Below, one piece after another: positions 1 through 6,924 of a stretch of 38,467 nucleotides of DNA. Both the position numbers and the translations under genes were made by a program. Every line of letters starts with the position of its first letter. The stretch's first letter is position 1. The DNA comes from a virus. The stretch is from positions 1-38,467 of the IMG/VR virus record IMGVR_UViG_3300033153_004517. The stretch is one strand, 5' to 3'. Under the pieces are notes generated by a model that worked only from the letters and a program-made list of their open reading frames with translations, did not search any database and had not been told where the DNA came from.

Positions 1-86
1 TACTTATAAGATAATTCTGTTTTTAAAAAGTGTTCCAAGTCATACCCTGTTCTAATACTTTTAAATTCTTTTTGATACTTTACCAT
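1..86 (-). CDS. Partial CDS running off the window, unknown
   Basis: An open frame starts with ATG at 86-84 and stays open to the window edge, giving at least 28 residues that begin MVKYQKEFKSIRTG. Its start overlaps the last codons of the peptidase gene upstream (ATGGTAA, shared by both frames), the compact overlap seen at many junctions in this window. No strong Shine-Dalgarno is visible, only a GAAGAAGAA stretch, so translation may be coupled. Too little is visible to assign a function. Confidence 0.5.
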   Translation of the reverse strand, partial: MVKYQKEFKSIRTGYDLEHFLKTELSYK

Positions 87-1084
87 ACAGTTCTTCTTCG
101 TCTAAGCAACGATTCCCAATCTTTATCATATTCTTTAATAGTTCTACACCTTTCTTCTCTTATTATGTCAAGGTGTGGAGTTTTAGATAAATCGTCTAGT
201 TTTTTTTTCGGAAAATATGTTAATTGAAGAACTTGTGCTTCTTCGATTGGCGCAGTAAAGTCATGATTACCACCCATAAAAGCATCCCAGTAATCCTCAG
301 TATAACCAGTAGTAGTACCACCATTTCCACGAATCGTTGAAACAGCATGGTCATATCTAGAAACCGAACTTTTTGGATTTTTTTTTAAAACGAACTTTGG
401 AAGTTCTTGCACTAACCACCTTTTAGTAGCGTAGAAAGCATTGTACCATTCGTTTTTGTTTATATACTCTTGTGATGTGTGTTCATGGTAGTAACCAACA
501 CTTAAATTAACACCACATATATCTTTACATAATCTACATATATCTGTAACACTTCCAACACTTAAACTAAAACCATATCCTTTAAGTGAATCTGCAACAT
601 ATTCTCTAAAATCAGGTGTTCCTACATTATATGTAATAATGTCTGTACCATTTCTTCTATCAAATTGCACCATGAATTGATGGCTATTAATTATTTTAGC
701 TAAATCAGGTTCATTTCTCATAATATAGTTAGCACCTTTAAGACCACTTTCCTCACCATTTGTAACGAGTAATGAGTGACCACTATCTTTTAATAACCAT
801 AGTATTGCACAACCTGCTCTATCATCAGCACCTATACCCTTAGCATAGTTAACAGAATGTGTACCTCTCCAACCACTATTATCCCAAACCGTATCAGCGT
901 GTGCTACTAACACAACTCTATCAGGTCTTTTACCAGGAATATAGACAGCCCTTTCTAAACCTGTACCAACATCAATAGCGCCATCTAATCTCGAAAATCT
1001 ATTAAGAATATCGTGACCCGTATTTAATGGATAGTTTAAAAATTCATCTAATGTTCTTATTGCATTTTTCTTAAATTTTTTCAT
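80..1084 (-). CDS. M20/M28/M42-like zinc exopeptidase
   Basis: 334 residues with the metal-site pattern of di-zinc exopeptidases: His62-Ala-Asp64 in VAHADTVWD, bridging Asp87 in GADDRAG, the general-base Glu pair 111-112 in TNGEESG, Asp142 in QFDRRNG, and a late His202 in YYHEHTSQEY. The order and spacing match the M20/M28/M42 clan, whose members remove residues from peptide ends or deacylate small molecules using two zinc ions. No signal peptide is visible, so it should act in the cytoplasm. The start at 1084 has an AAGGAG Shine-Dalgarno, and a sigma70-type promoter lies about 55 bases upstream, so it is probably an early gene. The phage role is unknown; it could process a peptide, a cell-wall fragment or a host metabolite. 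Confidence 0.8.
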   Translation of the reverse strand: MKKFKKNAIRTLDEFLNYPLNTGHDILNRFSRLDGAIDVGTGLERAVYIPGKRPDRVVLVAHADTVWDNSGWRGTHSVNYAKGIGADDRAGCAILWLLKDSGHSLLVTNGEESGLKGANYIMRNEPDLAKIINSHQFMVQFDRRNGTDIITYNVGTPDFREYVADSLKGYGFSLSVGSVTDICRLCKDICGVNLSVGYYHEHTSQEYINKNEWYNAFYATKRWLVQELPKFVLKKNPKSSVSRYDHAVSTIRGNGGTTTGYTEDYWDAFMGGNHDFTAPIEEAQVLQLTYFPKKKLDDLSKTPHLDIIREERCRTIKEYDKDWESLLRRRRTVW

Positions 1085-1141
1085 TATTTTATAAACTCCT
1101 TTATGTTAATTAACCGTAACTCTATTGTTCCGATACAGTAC

Positions 1142-1170
1142 AATATAACACAAAATTTCGTAAAAGTCAA
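1142..1170 (-). promoter_or_regulatory. Early sigma70-type promoter for the peptidase gene
   Basis: On the minus strand TTGACT (1170-1165) is followed by a 17-base spacer and TATATT (1147-1142). The preceding base gives CTTGAC, shared by all five early promoters in this window. It sits between the dUTPase C-half stop and the peptidase start. Confidence 0.75.
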
Positions 1171-1181
1171 GTTTTTTATTT

Positions 1182-1481
1182 TTATTTTCCTGTGCTACCT
1201 ATACCGCCACCTCTTATTTCTTCAATGTTATCGTCATCACACACTAAATAATTCTCAATAATACCTTGTGCTACTTTATCGCCTTTTTTCAATATTATGG
1301 CGTGTGAACCATAATTATATAATGCCATAGCGATATTACCATCATTGTCAGTATTTCCGTAATAATCACAATTATGAAGACATAAATTATTACCAAAGAA
1401 ATTATGATTATTTTCAACATTTAAATGATATATCGGTTCTGTTTCAGTTTTTTCTATTTTTTTAATTTTTACAAATTTCAT
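1182..1481 (-). CDS. dut: dUTPase C-terminal half with split-intein C-domain (IntC)
   Basis: 99 residues. Residues 1-37 form an intein C-terminal domain: block F-like IYHLNVENNHNFFG, then LCLHN ending in the penultimate His and terminal Asn needed for Asn cyclisation. Cys38 is the +1 nucleophile. From Cys38 the sequence is dUTPase: CDYYGN (second half of motif 3), KKGDKVAQ (motif 4) and RGGGIGSTGK (motif 5, the flexible C-terminal arm). It cannot be a complete dUTPase because motifs 1 and 2 are missing; these are in the gene at 2380-2931. The gene has its own AAGGAG Shine-Dalgarno and its ATG overlaps the TGA of the endonuclease gene (ATGA), so it is translated separately. Trans-splicing with the N-half is inferred from the motifs. 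Confidence 0.92.
   Translation of the reverse strand: MKFVKIKKIEKTETEPIYHLNVENNHNFFGNNLCLHNCDYYGNTDNDGNIAMALYNYGSHAIILKKGDKVAQGIIENYLVCDDDNIEEIRGGGIGSTGK
1371..1481 (-). other. Split intein C-domain (IntC), 37 residues
   Basis: Codons 1-37 of the dUTPase C-half gene. The last two codons are CAT AAT (His-Asn, 1376-1371), directly followed by TGT (Cys, 1370-1368) as the first extein residue. A length near 35-40 residues is usual for the C-part of naturally split inteins. Confidence 0.9.
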
Positions 1482-2317
1482 TTTAAAAACTCCTTCATTT
1501 GTTTTAACATCAATTCTTTTTTGTTATTCCAATCTTTTTCCCAAAGTATAAACACATTATAATTTTTATTTTCTAAGTATTTTATTCTAATATTATCTTT
1601 TGCCCATATTTCATCAGCCATTTCTTTTTTATGTTTGTGAAAGTATTCAGAGGAATACATATCAGGATTACAATGCCAATAATCTCCATAACATTCTATA
1701 ATCTTATTATTTCTTCTTATATCGGGAATGATTTTTCTATCATCGAAATTAAATATTTCTTCATCTATTATATCATTATAGAAATTCTTTAATTCTTTAA
1801 ATACATCCTGACTAAATTTAGACACACAATATCCAGATTTTCGGAAACACCCAACAGAACAAAATTTAGCAGTATGTTCTCGGTATTTATGAATGTCAAA
1901 TTCACAACCACAAGTTTTACAAATCTTTCTTATTTTTTCTTCTGGTAATTGATTAGATTGTATTATAACATCTTTGTTATTTCTTCTATATTCCCAAAAA
2001 CAATATCTAGAACAAAATTTTTGTGTATTGTTATACTTTGGCAATATGAACTCACATTCGCAATATTTACATCGTTTCACAATTTGTTTGTTATTAGGAT
2101 TGTGTTTTCTTTTAAACTCACCGCTACATTTTTTATTACAGAATATTTTAGAATTATTTTCCATCTTTGTTATTTCTTTTCCACAATTTCTACAATTTAT
2201 AACCACTATCTTCTTTTTCTTTGATTCCCAATAACAATTATGCGAACAAAATTTTTTATTTTTATTCCAATTAACAACACTAAAATTTACATCACACGCT
2301 TCACAACTTTTAATCAT
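1478..2317 (-). CDS. Free-standing homing endonuclease, four zinc fingers plus Vsr-like nuclease
   Basis: 279 residues. The N-terminal half has four tandem modules of the form CxxC...FCSxxC, each about 35 residues, beginning near residues 5, 42, 83 and 133 (CEACDVNF, CRNCGKEI, CKYCECEF, CKTCGCEF); these are likely zinc-binding DNA-contact modules. The C-terminal 110 residues look like a Vsr/EDxHD-type nuclease: KIIPDIRRNNKIIECYGDYW with conserved Asp, Glu and Asp, then WHCNP, and a helix-strand segment IWAKDNIRIKYLENKNYNVF. It sits between the two halves of a split-intein dUTPase, the location described for this nuclease family in 'fractured' phage genes. A late promoter precedes it. The ATG at 2317 has a GGTGGT Shine-Dalgarno. 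The target is predicted to be an intact dut gene. Confidence 0.85.
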   Translation of the reverse strand: MIKSCEACDVNFSVVNWNKNKKFCSHNCYWESKKKKIVVINCRNCGKEITKMENNSKIFCNKKCSGEFKRKHNPNNKQIVKRCKYCECEFILPKYNNTQKFCSRYCFWEYRRNNKDVIIQSNQLPEEKIRKICKTCGCEFDIHKYREHTAKFCSVGCFRKSGYCVSKFSQDVFKELKNFYNDIIDEEIFNFDDRKIIPDIRRNNKIIECYGDYWHCNPDMYSSEYFHKHKKEMADEIWAKDNIRIKYLENKNYNVFILWEKDWNNKKELMLKQMKEFLK

Positions 2318-2350
2318 ACCAAACCACCATTAAATTTATTTATATACTAT

Positions 2351-2358
2351 TATTTATA
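2351..2358 (-). promoter_or_regulatory. Late promoter (TATAAATA) for the endonuclease gene
   Basis: Minus-strand TATAAATAATAGTATA matches the T4 late -10 motif recognised by gp55-type sigma. It lies about 33 bases before the endonuclease ATG. The flanking 20 bases are identical to those around the late motif at 6925-6932. Confidence 0.7.
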
Positions 2359-2379
2359 AAAGTAATACATAAAGTTAAT

Positions 2380-2931
2380 TTAAATTTTTAAAATTTTATC
2401 ATTTATTGTTAATTTCTCAGCTTTCACCCAACCTCGTTCAGTATAAACTTCTTTCTTTAGTGGTATTTTGATATTATCCCCATCCACTGTTTCAATCTCT
2501 AATAACTCTAAATCAGTAACAATCCATACATCACCAACAACATCATTTTCAATCTCATTTGTTTCTTCATTATAAGATAAAACTAATTCACATTCTGTAC
2601 TATTAAAAATATCTTCTATTTTTTTATCACCATTAGGGGTTGATATTAAAGTTCCTTTAGGTACGCAATCAATAACACCAGTACCATTAGCTATCATAAG
2701 TTGATATTTAATACCCAAAGAACTTCTAATGTGTATTTTGAGCATTTCATCATCATTTAACCTTACTTTAACATCAGTCCAAGTAACAACAACTTTACCA
2801 GGATTTACTTGTACATCTTCTTGTAAAAAGAAATCATGACCTGCGGATTTAGAAGTTGACCTTCTTGGTAAGTTTGGTGCAGTATCCTTATTTTTTGCAA
2901 ATTCGGGGCGTACCATTTCAAACATTCTCAT
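2380..2931 (-). CDS. dut: dUTPase N-terminal half with split-intein N-domain (IntN)
   Basis: Starting at the ATG at 2931 the protein is 183 residues; an upstream TTG at 2943 is possible but less likely. Residues 1-88 are dUTPase: SAGHDFFLQE (motif 1), RSSLGIKYQLMIAN (motif 2) and GTGVID, the first half of motif 3 with its catalytic Asp. At Cys89 the sequence changes to an intein N-domain: CVPKGTLISTPNGDKKIED (block A) followed by a beta-rich segment of 95 residues ending at the stop. With the C-half this gives a 150-residue dUTPase, the normal family length. dUTPase hydrolyses dUTP to dUMP and PPi, keeping uracil out of phage DNA. The gene is downstream of the early promoter at 4060-4088. Confidence 0.92.
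   Translation of the reverse strand: MRMFEMVRPEFAKNKDTAPNLPRRSTSKSAGHDFFLQEDVQVNPGKVVVTWTDVKVRLNDDEMLKIHIRSSLGIKYQLMIANGTGVIDCVPKGTLISTPNGDKKIEDIFNSTECELVLSYNEETNEIENDVVGDVWIVTDLELLEIETVDGDNIKIPLKKEVYTERGWVKAEKLTINDKILKI
2383..2667 (-). other. Split intein N-domain (IntN), 95 residues
   Basis: Starts with TGC (Cys, 2667-2665) straight after the GAT for the catalytic Asp of dUTPase motif 3. The block A-like start CVPKGTLIST supplies the Cys1 nucleophile. It ends in its own stop codon, with no endonuclease domain and no C-domain in frame, as in naturally split inteins. Confidence 0.88.
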
Positions 2932-3055
2932 TATATATTCCAACCATTTTTAATTTTTCTTTGTTTACTTTAATATCAACCTTTGGTATACCATTTACAA
3001 TAATAATAGGTATACCAGCGATTTTAAACTTCTTTACTGTCTTTACGACTTTCAT
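2918..3055 (-). CDS. Small hypothetical protein, 45 residues
   Basis: ATG at 3055 overlaps the TAA of the upstream AT-hook protein gene (TAATG), typical of translational coupling, and the TGA stop lies inside the start region of the dUTPase N-half. The product, beginning MKVVKTVKKFKIAGIPIIIV, is basic with a short hydrophobic strand (IPIIIV) and a second IP motif. No family is recognised. Reality is supported by its position between two coding genes with tight overlaps on both sides; length alone would not justify it. Confidence 0.55.
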   Translation of the reverse strand: MKVVKTVKKFKIAGIPIIIVNGIPKVDIKVNKEKLKMVGIYNENV

Positions 3056-4005
3056 TAGTTAACCCTTTTAGTTAATATGTAATCTTTTAAAACGTTTTGT
3101 ACTTCTTTTTCTACTAAACTATTAATACACCCAACAAGTGTTGTTACTACATCATCACTTCCATTAATAACCCTTGTGTGTGATGATACACTTGTAGCTT
3201 TTCTATCGTGTTCTATCACTTCAACCACTTTTCTTTCTGTAGTTTTATTTTTAGAACCTTTAGGTCTTCCTAATTTAGCTTTAGGTTGTGGTGTAATAGG
3301 CGTTACAATATCAACATCATCGTCTTTTACATTTGATATATATTTATCATCTTCAAGTCCAACATCTACAATATCAGTTGTATATAAACTATCAATGTAT
3401 TTTTTAGCTACGGTATAATTAACATTAAATTTATCTTGAATGTGTGATGCATTTAAGTGTGGGTTATGATTGATAAATGCTTTGATTTCATCTGTTAATT
3501 CGGTTGGTGTAATCATCATTTTTTGATGTTCGCCTGTTATTTGATGTGTTTCTAATGGTGTTGGGACTAAACTAGCATCACCAAGCAAACCTATAAATCT
3601 ATCCTTCTCACCTCTATAATTATGTATTAACTTATAAAGTTTAGAATTTACCCCCATTTCGGTTTTGTAAACTACCCGACTTATCGCTAAATCGCTTAGG
3701 ATATTTTTATGTTCCCAAGCAAATGACATTTCATCTGCTGTCCAGTTATGTGGCTTATCCACTTTAACAGCACCACTATTACCATTACTATTACTACCAA
3801 CTCCTTTAGGTTTACTAACAGCCATAACAATACCATGTTTAATTTCTGTCATGAAATGAACCATTTGGTCGGTTAAATTCCCATTTTTCAATCTACTAAC
3901 AATACTTTTTACAGTACTTTCGTTAGTTCTTGTCATCGTTGATAATTCTTTTATACCCATAAACTTATAGCTGGTATAAATGGTTTTAAATAAATCTCTT
4001 GTCAT
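3055..4005 (-). CDS. Putative DNA-binding protein with helix-turn-helix and AT-hook
   Basis: 316 residues. The N-terminus has a helix-turn-helix-like segment (IKELSTMTRTNESTVKSIVS, about residues 18-37). A second winged-helix-like stretch lies near residues 170-205 (TDEIKAFINHNPHLNASHIQ). A classic AT-hook GRPKGSKNK follows near residue 243, suiting an AT-rich genome. It reads as a DNA-binding regulator or accessory protein; no named family is recognised. The gene is first after a fused terminator-promoter element and upstream of the small protein and the dUTPase N-half, so it is probably early. Its stop overlaps the next ATG. Confidence 0.65.
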   Translation of the reverse strand: MTRDLFKTIYTSYKFMGIKELSTMTRTNESTVKSIVSRLKNGNLTDQMVHFMTEIKHGIVMAVSKPKGVGSNSNGNSGAVKVDKPHNWTADEMSFAWEHKNILSDLAISRVVYKTEMGVNSKLYKLIHNYRGEKDRFIGLLGDASLVPTPLETHQITGEHQKMMITPTELTDEIKAFINHNPHLNASHIQDKFNVNYTVAKKYIDSLYTTDIVDVGLEDDKYISNVKDDDVDIVTPITPQPKAKLGRPKGSKNKTTERKVVEVIEHDRKATSVSSHTRVINGSDDVVTTLVGCINSLVEKEVQNVLKDYILTKRVN

Positions 4006-4059
4006 ATTTCTACTCCATTTTTGTTATTGTTTTTCCGCTTTTATTTGCGGTCTGAAAAC

Positions 4060-4088
4060 AATATAAACAAAAAAAGAGCCAATGTCAA
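4060..4088 (-). promoter_or_regulatory. Early sigma70-type promoter embedded in a terminator
   Basis: TTGACA (4088-4083), 17-base spacer, TATATT (4065-4060). The -35 box lies in the 9-base loop of the terminator hairpin at 4069-4099, and the hairpin's T-tract forms part of the spacer. It drives the AT-hook protein gene. Confidence 0.8.
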
Positions 4089-4099
4089 GCTCTTTTTTT
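4069..4099 (-). terminator. Rho-independent terminator after the 110-residue protein gene
   Basis: An 11-bp stem (AAAAAAAGAGC/GCTCTTTTTTT) with a 9-base loop and a terminal T-run, 17 bases after the upstream stop. The A- and T-runs on both sides could make it bidirectional. Confidence 0.8.
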
Positions 4100-4115
4100 A
4101 AACAGTTACGATTTT

Positions 4116-4448
4116 TTAAAAGTCTACCTTACTTTTAATTTTTGTGCTGATAATTAAACCTGCGTCACCATCTTTAATATCTAATGGTGCTTCTAATTCA
4201 TCATCAATCAATTCAACCGTTATCCTATAACCATTAAATTCATTCTTTAATGTTTCTGCGATTCTTGGAGTTGCTTCGTGCATAATTCTACCAATAGTCA
4301 TTTCCACCCCATAAGCTATAGCATCTATAACAGCCTTTTCATCTAACTCTTCGGGCTTTATACCTTCTATATAATGGTCTACTACTGACTTTATAACTTC
4401 TTGTTCAAATTCTACATCAAACAGTTTCTTTTTCTTTCTTTTTGCCAT
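4116..4448 (-). CDS. Hypothetical protein, 110 residues
   Basis: Starts with a basic run (MAKRKKKK), followed by predicted helices and a short C-terminal beta segment (YRITVELIDDELEAP, then AGLIISTKIKSKV). No family is recognised. The ATG is inside the end of the upstream 188-residue gene, with a GAGG Shine-Dalgarno. It is the last gene of the early cluster that begins at the promoter 5261-5290 and is followed by a strong terminator. Confidence 0.75.
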   Translation of the reverse strand: MAKRKKKKLFDVEFEQEVIKSVVDHYIEGIKPEELDEKAVIDAIAYGVEMTIGRIMHEATPRIAETLKNEFNGYRITVELIDDELEAPLDIKDGDAGLIISTKIKSKVDF

Positions 4449-4983
4449 CTTTTTCCTCTAATTTTTTAATATCATCATATATTTTTTTGGGGGCAAACAC
4501 TGGAATTGTTTTATTATAATGTATAAACTTCAACACCCCATCCACATTAAAATTCTTTTCTAACGGATAATCATCACCATATGGAAATCTTTCAATTTTA
4601 CCAATCCAACCATCATCGTTTATATTATAAATCATAGCATATAAAAAATGATTATCACGTGTTTCGTCAAGTTTATCTATTTGTTTTTGAAAGTAATTAT
4701 CATTATCTTCTTCCTCTTTCTCTTCCTCTTCCTCTTCTTCATTTTCGGAAATTAAATATTTTATACTATCAACACCTTCTTTCTTTATCCAATCTTGTAC
4801 AATGGTCATCACACCTTCAAAGTGTAAAATTCTTTTTACTTCTTTTGGCATACTCATACCCATACAAGCTTTTAAATCTTCAAACAATTCTTCCGAAACT
4901 TCACCAAACTCATAATCTATATCGTGCTCTGGGTTATCTTCAATATATAATTTGGCTTTCATTTTAAATGTTTTATTTTTCAT
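4417..4983 (-). CDS. Acidic hypothetical protein, 188 residues
   Basis: The middle contains a run of Glu and Asp (near residues 81-95) between two more ordinary segments; the C-terminus is Lys/Glu-rich. No domain is recognised. The start overlaps the end of the gene at 4973-5236, and it ends in TGA inside the next gene, so the three genes form one tight early operon. Acidic low-complexity early phage proteins sometimes act as host-protein inhibitors or DNA mimics, but nothing here demonstrates that. Confidence 0.7.
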   Translation of the reverse strand: MKNKTFKMKAKLYIEDNPEHDIDYEFGEVSEELFEDLKACMGMSMPKEVKRILHFEGVMTIVQDWIKKEGVDSIKYLISENEEEEEEEKEEEDNDNYFQKQIDKLDETRDNHFLYAMIYNINDDGWIGKIERFPYGDDYPLEKNFNVDGVLKFIHYNKTIPVFAPKKIYDDIKKLEEKDGKKKEKETV

Positions 4984-5236
4984 TTTTCAAACCCTCCATA
5001 ATTTCTTTTGTCTTTTCTTCTGCTTGTTTCTTTATAGTTTCTATTTGTTCTGTATTAGCAAAGAAACCATCGAATCCCCACTCTTTTTCTGTTGTACCAA
5101 CTAATGCGATGTTGTATTGGTCTTCATAACTTTCTACAAATTGTTCTCTGTATATTTGCATTTGTTCTCTCATTACCTTAGTTGTCATTCTACCTATAGG
5201 CATTTTAACAACCAATAATGGTTTATAATCCTTCAT
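4973..5236 (-). CDS. Hypothetical protein, 87 residues
   Basis: Short protein with an N-terminal beta strand (PLLVVKMPIG), a charged helix, then GTTEKEWGFDGFFAN and a Lys/Glu helix. No family is recognised. First gene after the early promoter at 5261-5290, with a GGAG-type Shine-Dalgarno before the ATG, and it overlaps the next gene. Confidence 0.7.
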   Translation of the reverse strand: MKDYKPLLVVKMPIGRMTTKVMREQMQIYREQFVESYEDQYNIALVGTTEKEWGFDGFFANTEQIETIKKQAEEKTKEIMEGLKNEK

Positions 5237-5260
5237 AATTTACTTTCTCCTGTTTTTAAC

Positions 5261-5290
5261 AATATAGCAAAAACTTATACTACTTGTCAA
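5261..5290 (-). promoter_or_regulatory. Early sigma70-type promoter for the 5236-4116 operon
   Basis: TTGACA (5290-5285), 18-base spacer, TATATT (5266-5261), followed by a short leader with GGAG. The CTTGACA context matches the other early promoters. Confidence 0.78.
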
Positions 5291-5295
5291 GTCTT

Positions 5296-5556
5296 TTATT
5301 TTGTTTTGGTATATTTCACATCAGTGTATGATTTTTTAATTTCTTCTTTGTCTTTACAATCTTTCTTTACAAAGACAGGTTTGTTATCAAATTCAACCAA
5401 GAATTCATATTCTGATTCTAAATTATACGCCAACTTATTTGTAGCTTCGACTGATGCCCATATTCTACCAAGACGTTCTTTTCCAACCCCATCCACCATT
5501 ATGTAATATGCGTATCCATCATGTGGTGCATATATTTGTTTACTAAATACTGTCAT
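5296..5556 (-). CDS. Hypothetical protein, 86 residues
   Basis: Beta-rich small protein beginning MTVFSKQIYAPHDGYAYYIM, with YEFLVEFDNKPVFVKK in the middle and a basic tail. No family is recognised. Its ATG overlaps the TGA of the gene before it (ATGA), with a GAGG Shine-Dalgarno, so the two are translated as a pair. Confidence 0.68.
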   Translation of the reverse strand: MTVFSKQIYAPHDGYAYYIMVDGVGKERLGRIWASVEATNKLAYNLESEYEFLVEFDNKPVFVKKDCKDKEEIKKSYTDVKYTKTK

Positions 5557-5927
5557 TCTTTATCCTCTTTAATTTTTCCTATATATTCTAAATATAAACT
5601 ATGACCATCTTTTTGCGCCCCTCTTATCATATAACCAAAATAGTCCTTCATATCTGTGGGGTCTATACATTTGCATTCTTGTATTTCATAAAAATAGTGA
5701 CATTTCATTATATCAGCTTCTTTTATCATTTCTTCTGTAAGTTCTATTCTTTTATCTTTTGATAATTCAAAGAAACCTCCATCTTCCACAGGTCGTAATT
5801 TTATAGCCATATGTGACGTATTAAGCCATATAGGTTTACCATCATCCCCGTAAAATTGTGGTTTATCAACTTCTTTAAATTTATCACAATCTAAATCTTT
5901 TAATTTTATTATTGTATTTCTTGACAT
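5553..5927 (-). CDS. Hypothetical protein, 124 residues
   Basis: Begins MSRNTIIKLKDLDCDKF. It contains a His/Cys-rich stretch (MKCHYFYEIQECKCID) that might bind a metal, but the pattern matches no family I know. AAAGGA Shine-Dalgarno before the ATG. It is upstream of, and overlaps, the 86-residue gene. No early promoter of the TTGACA type is visible in the 130 bases before it, so it may be read from the late promoter at 6925 or from an unrecognised promoter. Confidence 0.7.
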   Translation of the reverse strand: MSRNTIIKLKDLDCDKFKEVDKPQFYGDDGKPIWLNTSHMAIKLRPVEDGGFFELSKDKRIELTEEMIKEADIMKCHYFYEIQECKCIDPTDMKDYFGYMIRGAQKDGHSLYLEYIGKIKEDKE

Positions 5928-6033
5928 TATTTATCCTTTTTCGTGTAAGTTTGTGTTTTAATTTTATAAATAAGGGTATAGATTTAGCATTTCATAATTT
6001 CTTAAAATGTTATTTCCTCCTAAAACAAGCAAA

Positions 6034-6055
6034 TAAGCCCTTCTTTAAGGGCTTA
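6034..6055 (-). terminator. Hairpin terminator after the GIY-YIG gene
   Basis: A 9-bp perfect stem TAAGCCCTT/AAGGGCTTA with an AAAG tetraloop, starting three bases after the stop, followed by a T-rich but interrupted tract (TTTGCTTGTTTT). Confidence 0.7.
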
Positions 6056-6057
6056 AA

Positions 6058-6711
6058 TTATTTTAAACCATTTCTTCTTTTATACCTATTCAAAGCATTT
6101 TTTGTACCTCTTTTAAGCTCACCATTTAACAATCGTCTATCATCTTTATCGACCCAAAATACATTTTTATCTTTATCTTTTACTAATTTTTTACCACTTG
6201 TTATACCTTTTAACGACCCATTTAAATATCTTTCATCGTGTGTATCCACATTAAAAGTGTTACCATTTTTATCAATAACAACAATTTTACCCTTTGTAAC
6301 CCCAACTAATTCACCATTTAATAGTTTGGGGTCTTTTTTATCTGTATGTTTGACTATACCGTTTTTGTCTATGGTTTTTATTTTACCACAACTTTTATGA
6401 TTTTTAGTTTTTATTGGTATTTCAATATTATAATCATAACAACCGCCTAATATAATATTATAATTATCTTTTCTTTTAACAAATTCTTCGTTAATTATTT
6501 CTATTTCCTTATTATTCATATCATTAAAATTATCAAAATTATGAAGAATTTCTTTTTTAAAATTTTCTACCCCATATTTATCAAAAGCTCTTTTGAGATA
6601 TATACCACTACCCATATAACCATCATCTAAATCATTAGTAGAATGTTGACCGATATAAAATTTTTCGTTAATCAAATTGGTTATTTTGTATATTGTATTA
6701 TGCTTCTTCAT
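6058..6711 (-). CDS. GIY-YIG homing endonuclease (Seg-like)
   Basis: 217 residues from the ATG at 6711; a GTG three codons earlier also fits. The GIY-YIG nuclease core is at the N-terminus: IYKITNLINEKFYIGQHST, then YMGSGIYLKRAFDKYG, and a Glu-rich helix around EIEIINEEF supplying the metal-binding Glu. The C-terminal half has three repeats of about 32 residues with the pattern K..DK.G....V...D.R.LNGEL.G.T.G, likely DNA-contact modules. GIY-YIG enzymes make site-specific breaks that spread their own gene. The start lies inside the end of the ribbon-helix-helix gene, and both follow a late promoter. A terminator follows immediately. Confidence 0.88.
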   Translation of the reverse strand: MKKHNTIYKITNLINEKFYIGQHSTNDLDDGYMGSGIYLKRAFDKYGVENFKKEILHNFDNFNDMNNKEIEIINEEFVKRKDNYNIILGGCYDYNIEIPIKTKNHKSCGKIKTIDKNGIVKHTDKKDPKLLNGELVGVTKGKIVVIDKNGNTFNVDTHDERYLNGSLKGITSGKKLVKDKDKNVFWVDKDDRRLLNGELKRGTKNALNRYKRRNGLK

Positions 6712-6880
6712 TATACACACCTGTTCCTAACATCTTACTACTTTTATCTATTTCACACATCCAATCTTTTCTTATAAGTTCTCTAATATATACGCTTTTA
6801 TTCATATATTTAGATTTAGATGCGATTTCTAAAAAATCATCAAGTTCTTTTGGTAATCTTACTACTAGTGTTTTTTCCAT
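6698..6880 (-). CDS. Ribbon-helix-helix (CopG/Arc-like) DNA-binding protein
   Basis: 60 residues with the family layout: a beta strand KTLVVRLPKELDDFLE, then helix, a turn around KSKYMNKSVYIRELIRKD, and a second helix. Such proteins dimerise and insert paired strands into the DNA major groove as repressors. Strong AAGGAG Shine-Dalgarno before the ATG. The last codons overlap the GIY-YIG start, so the two are probably one cassette; a role in regulating the endonuclease is an inference from this arrangement. Confidence 0.75.
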   Translation of the reverse strand: MEKTLVVRLPKELDDFLEIASKSKYMNKSVYIRELIRKDWMCEIDKSSKMLGTGVYNEEA

Positions 6881-6924
6881 TTTTTACTCCTTGTATTACA
6901 TTTATAATATATTTCTTATACACT

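Noticed and set aside
1478-2317. Group I intron rather than split intein interrupting dut
   Set aside because: Each flank has its own start or stop and readable intein motifs (Cys start, His-Asn-Cys end) in protein frame; a spliced RNA intron would not need these.
5965-5972. TATAAATA on the plus strand
   Set aside because: It points to the right, away from every gene, and is expected by chance in such AT-rich DNA.
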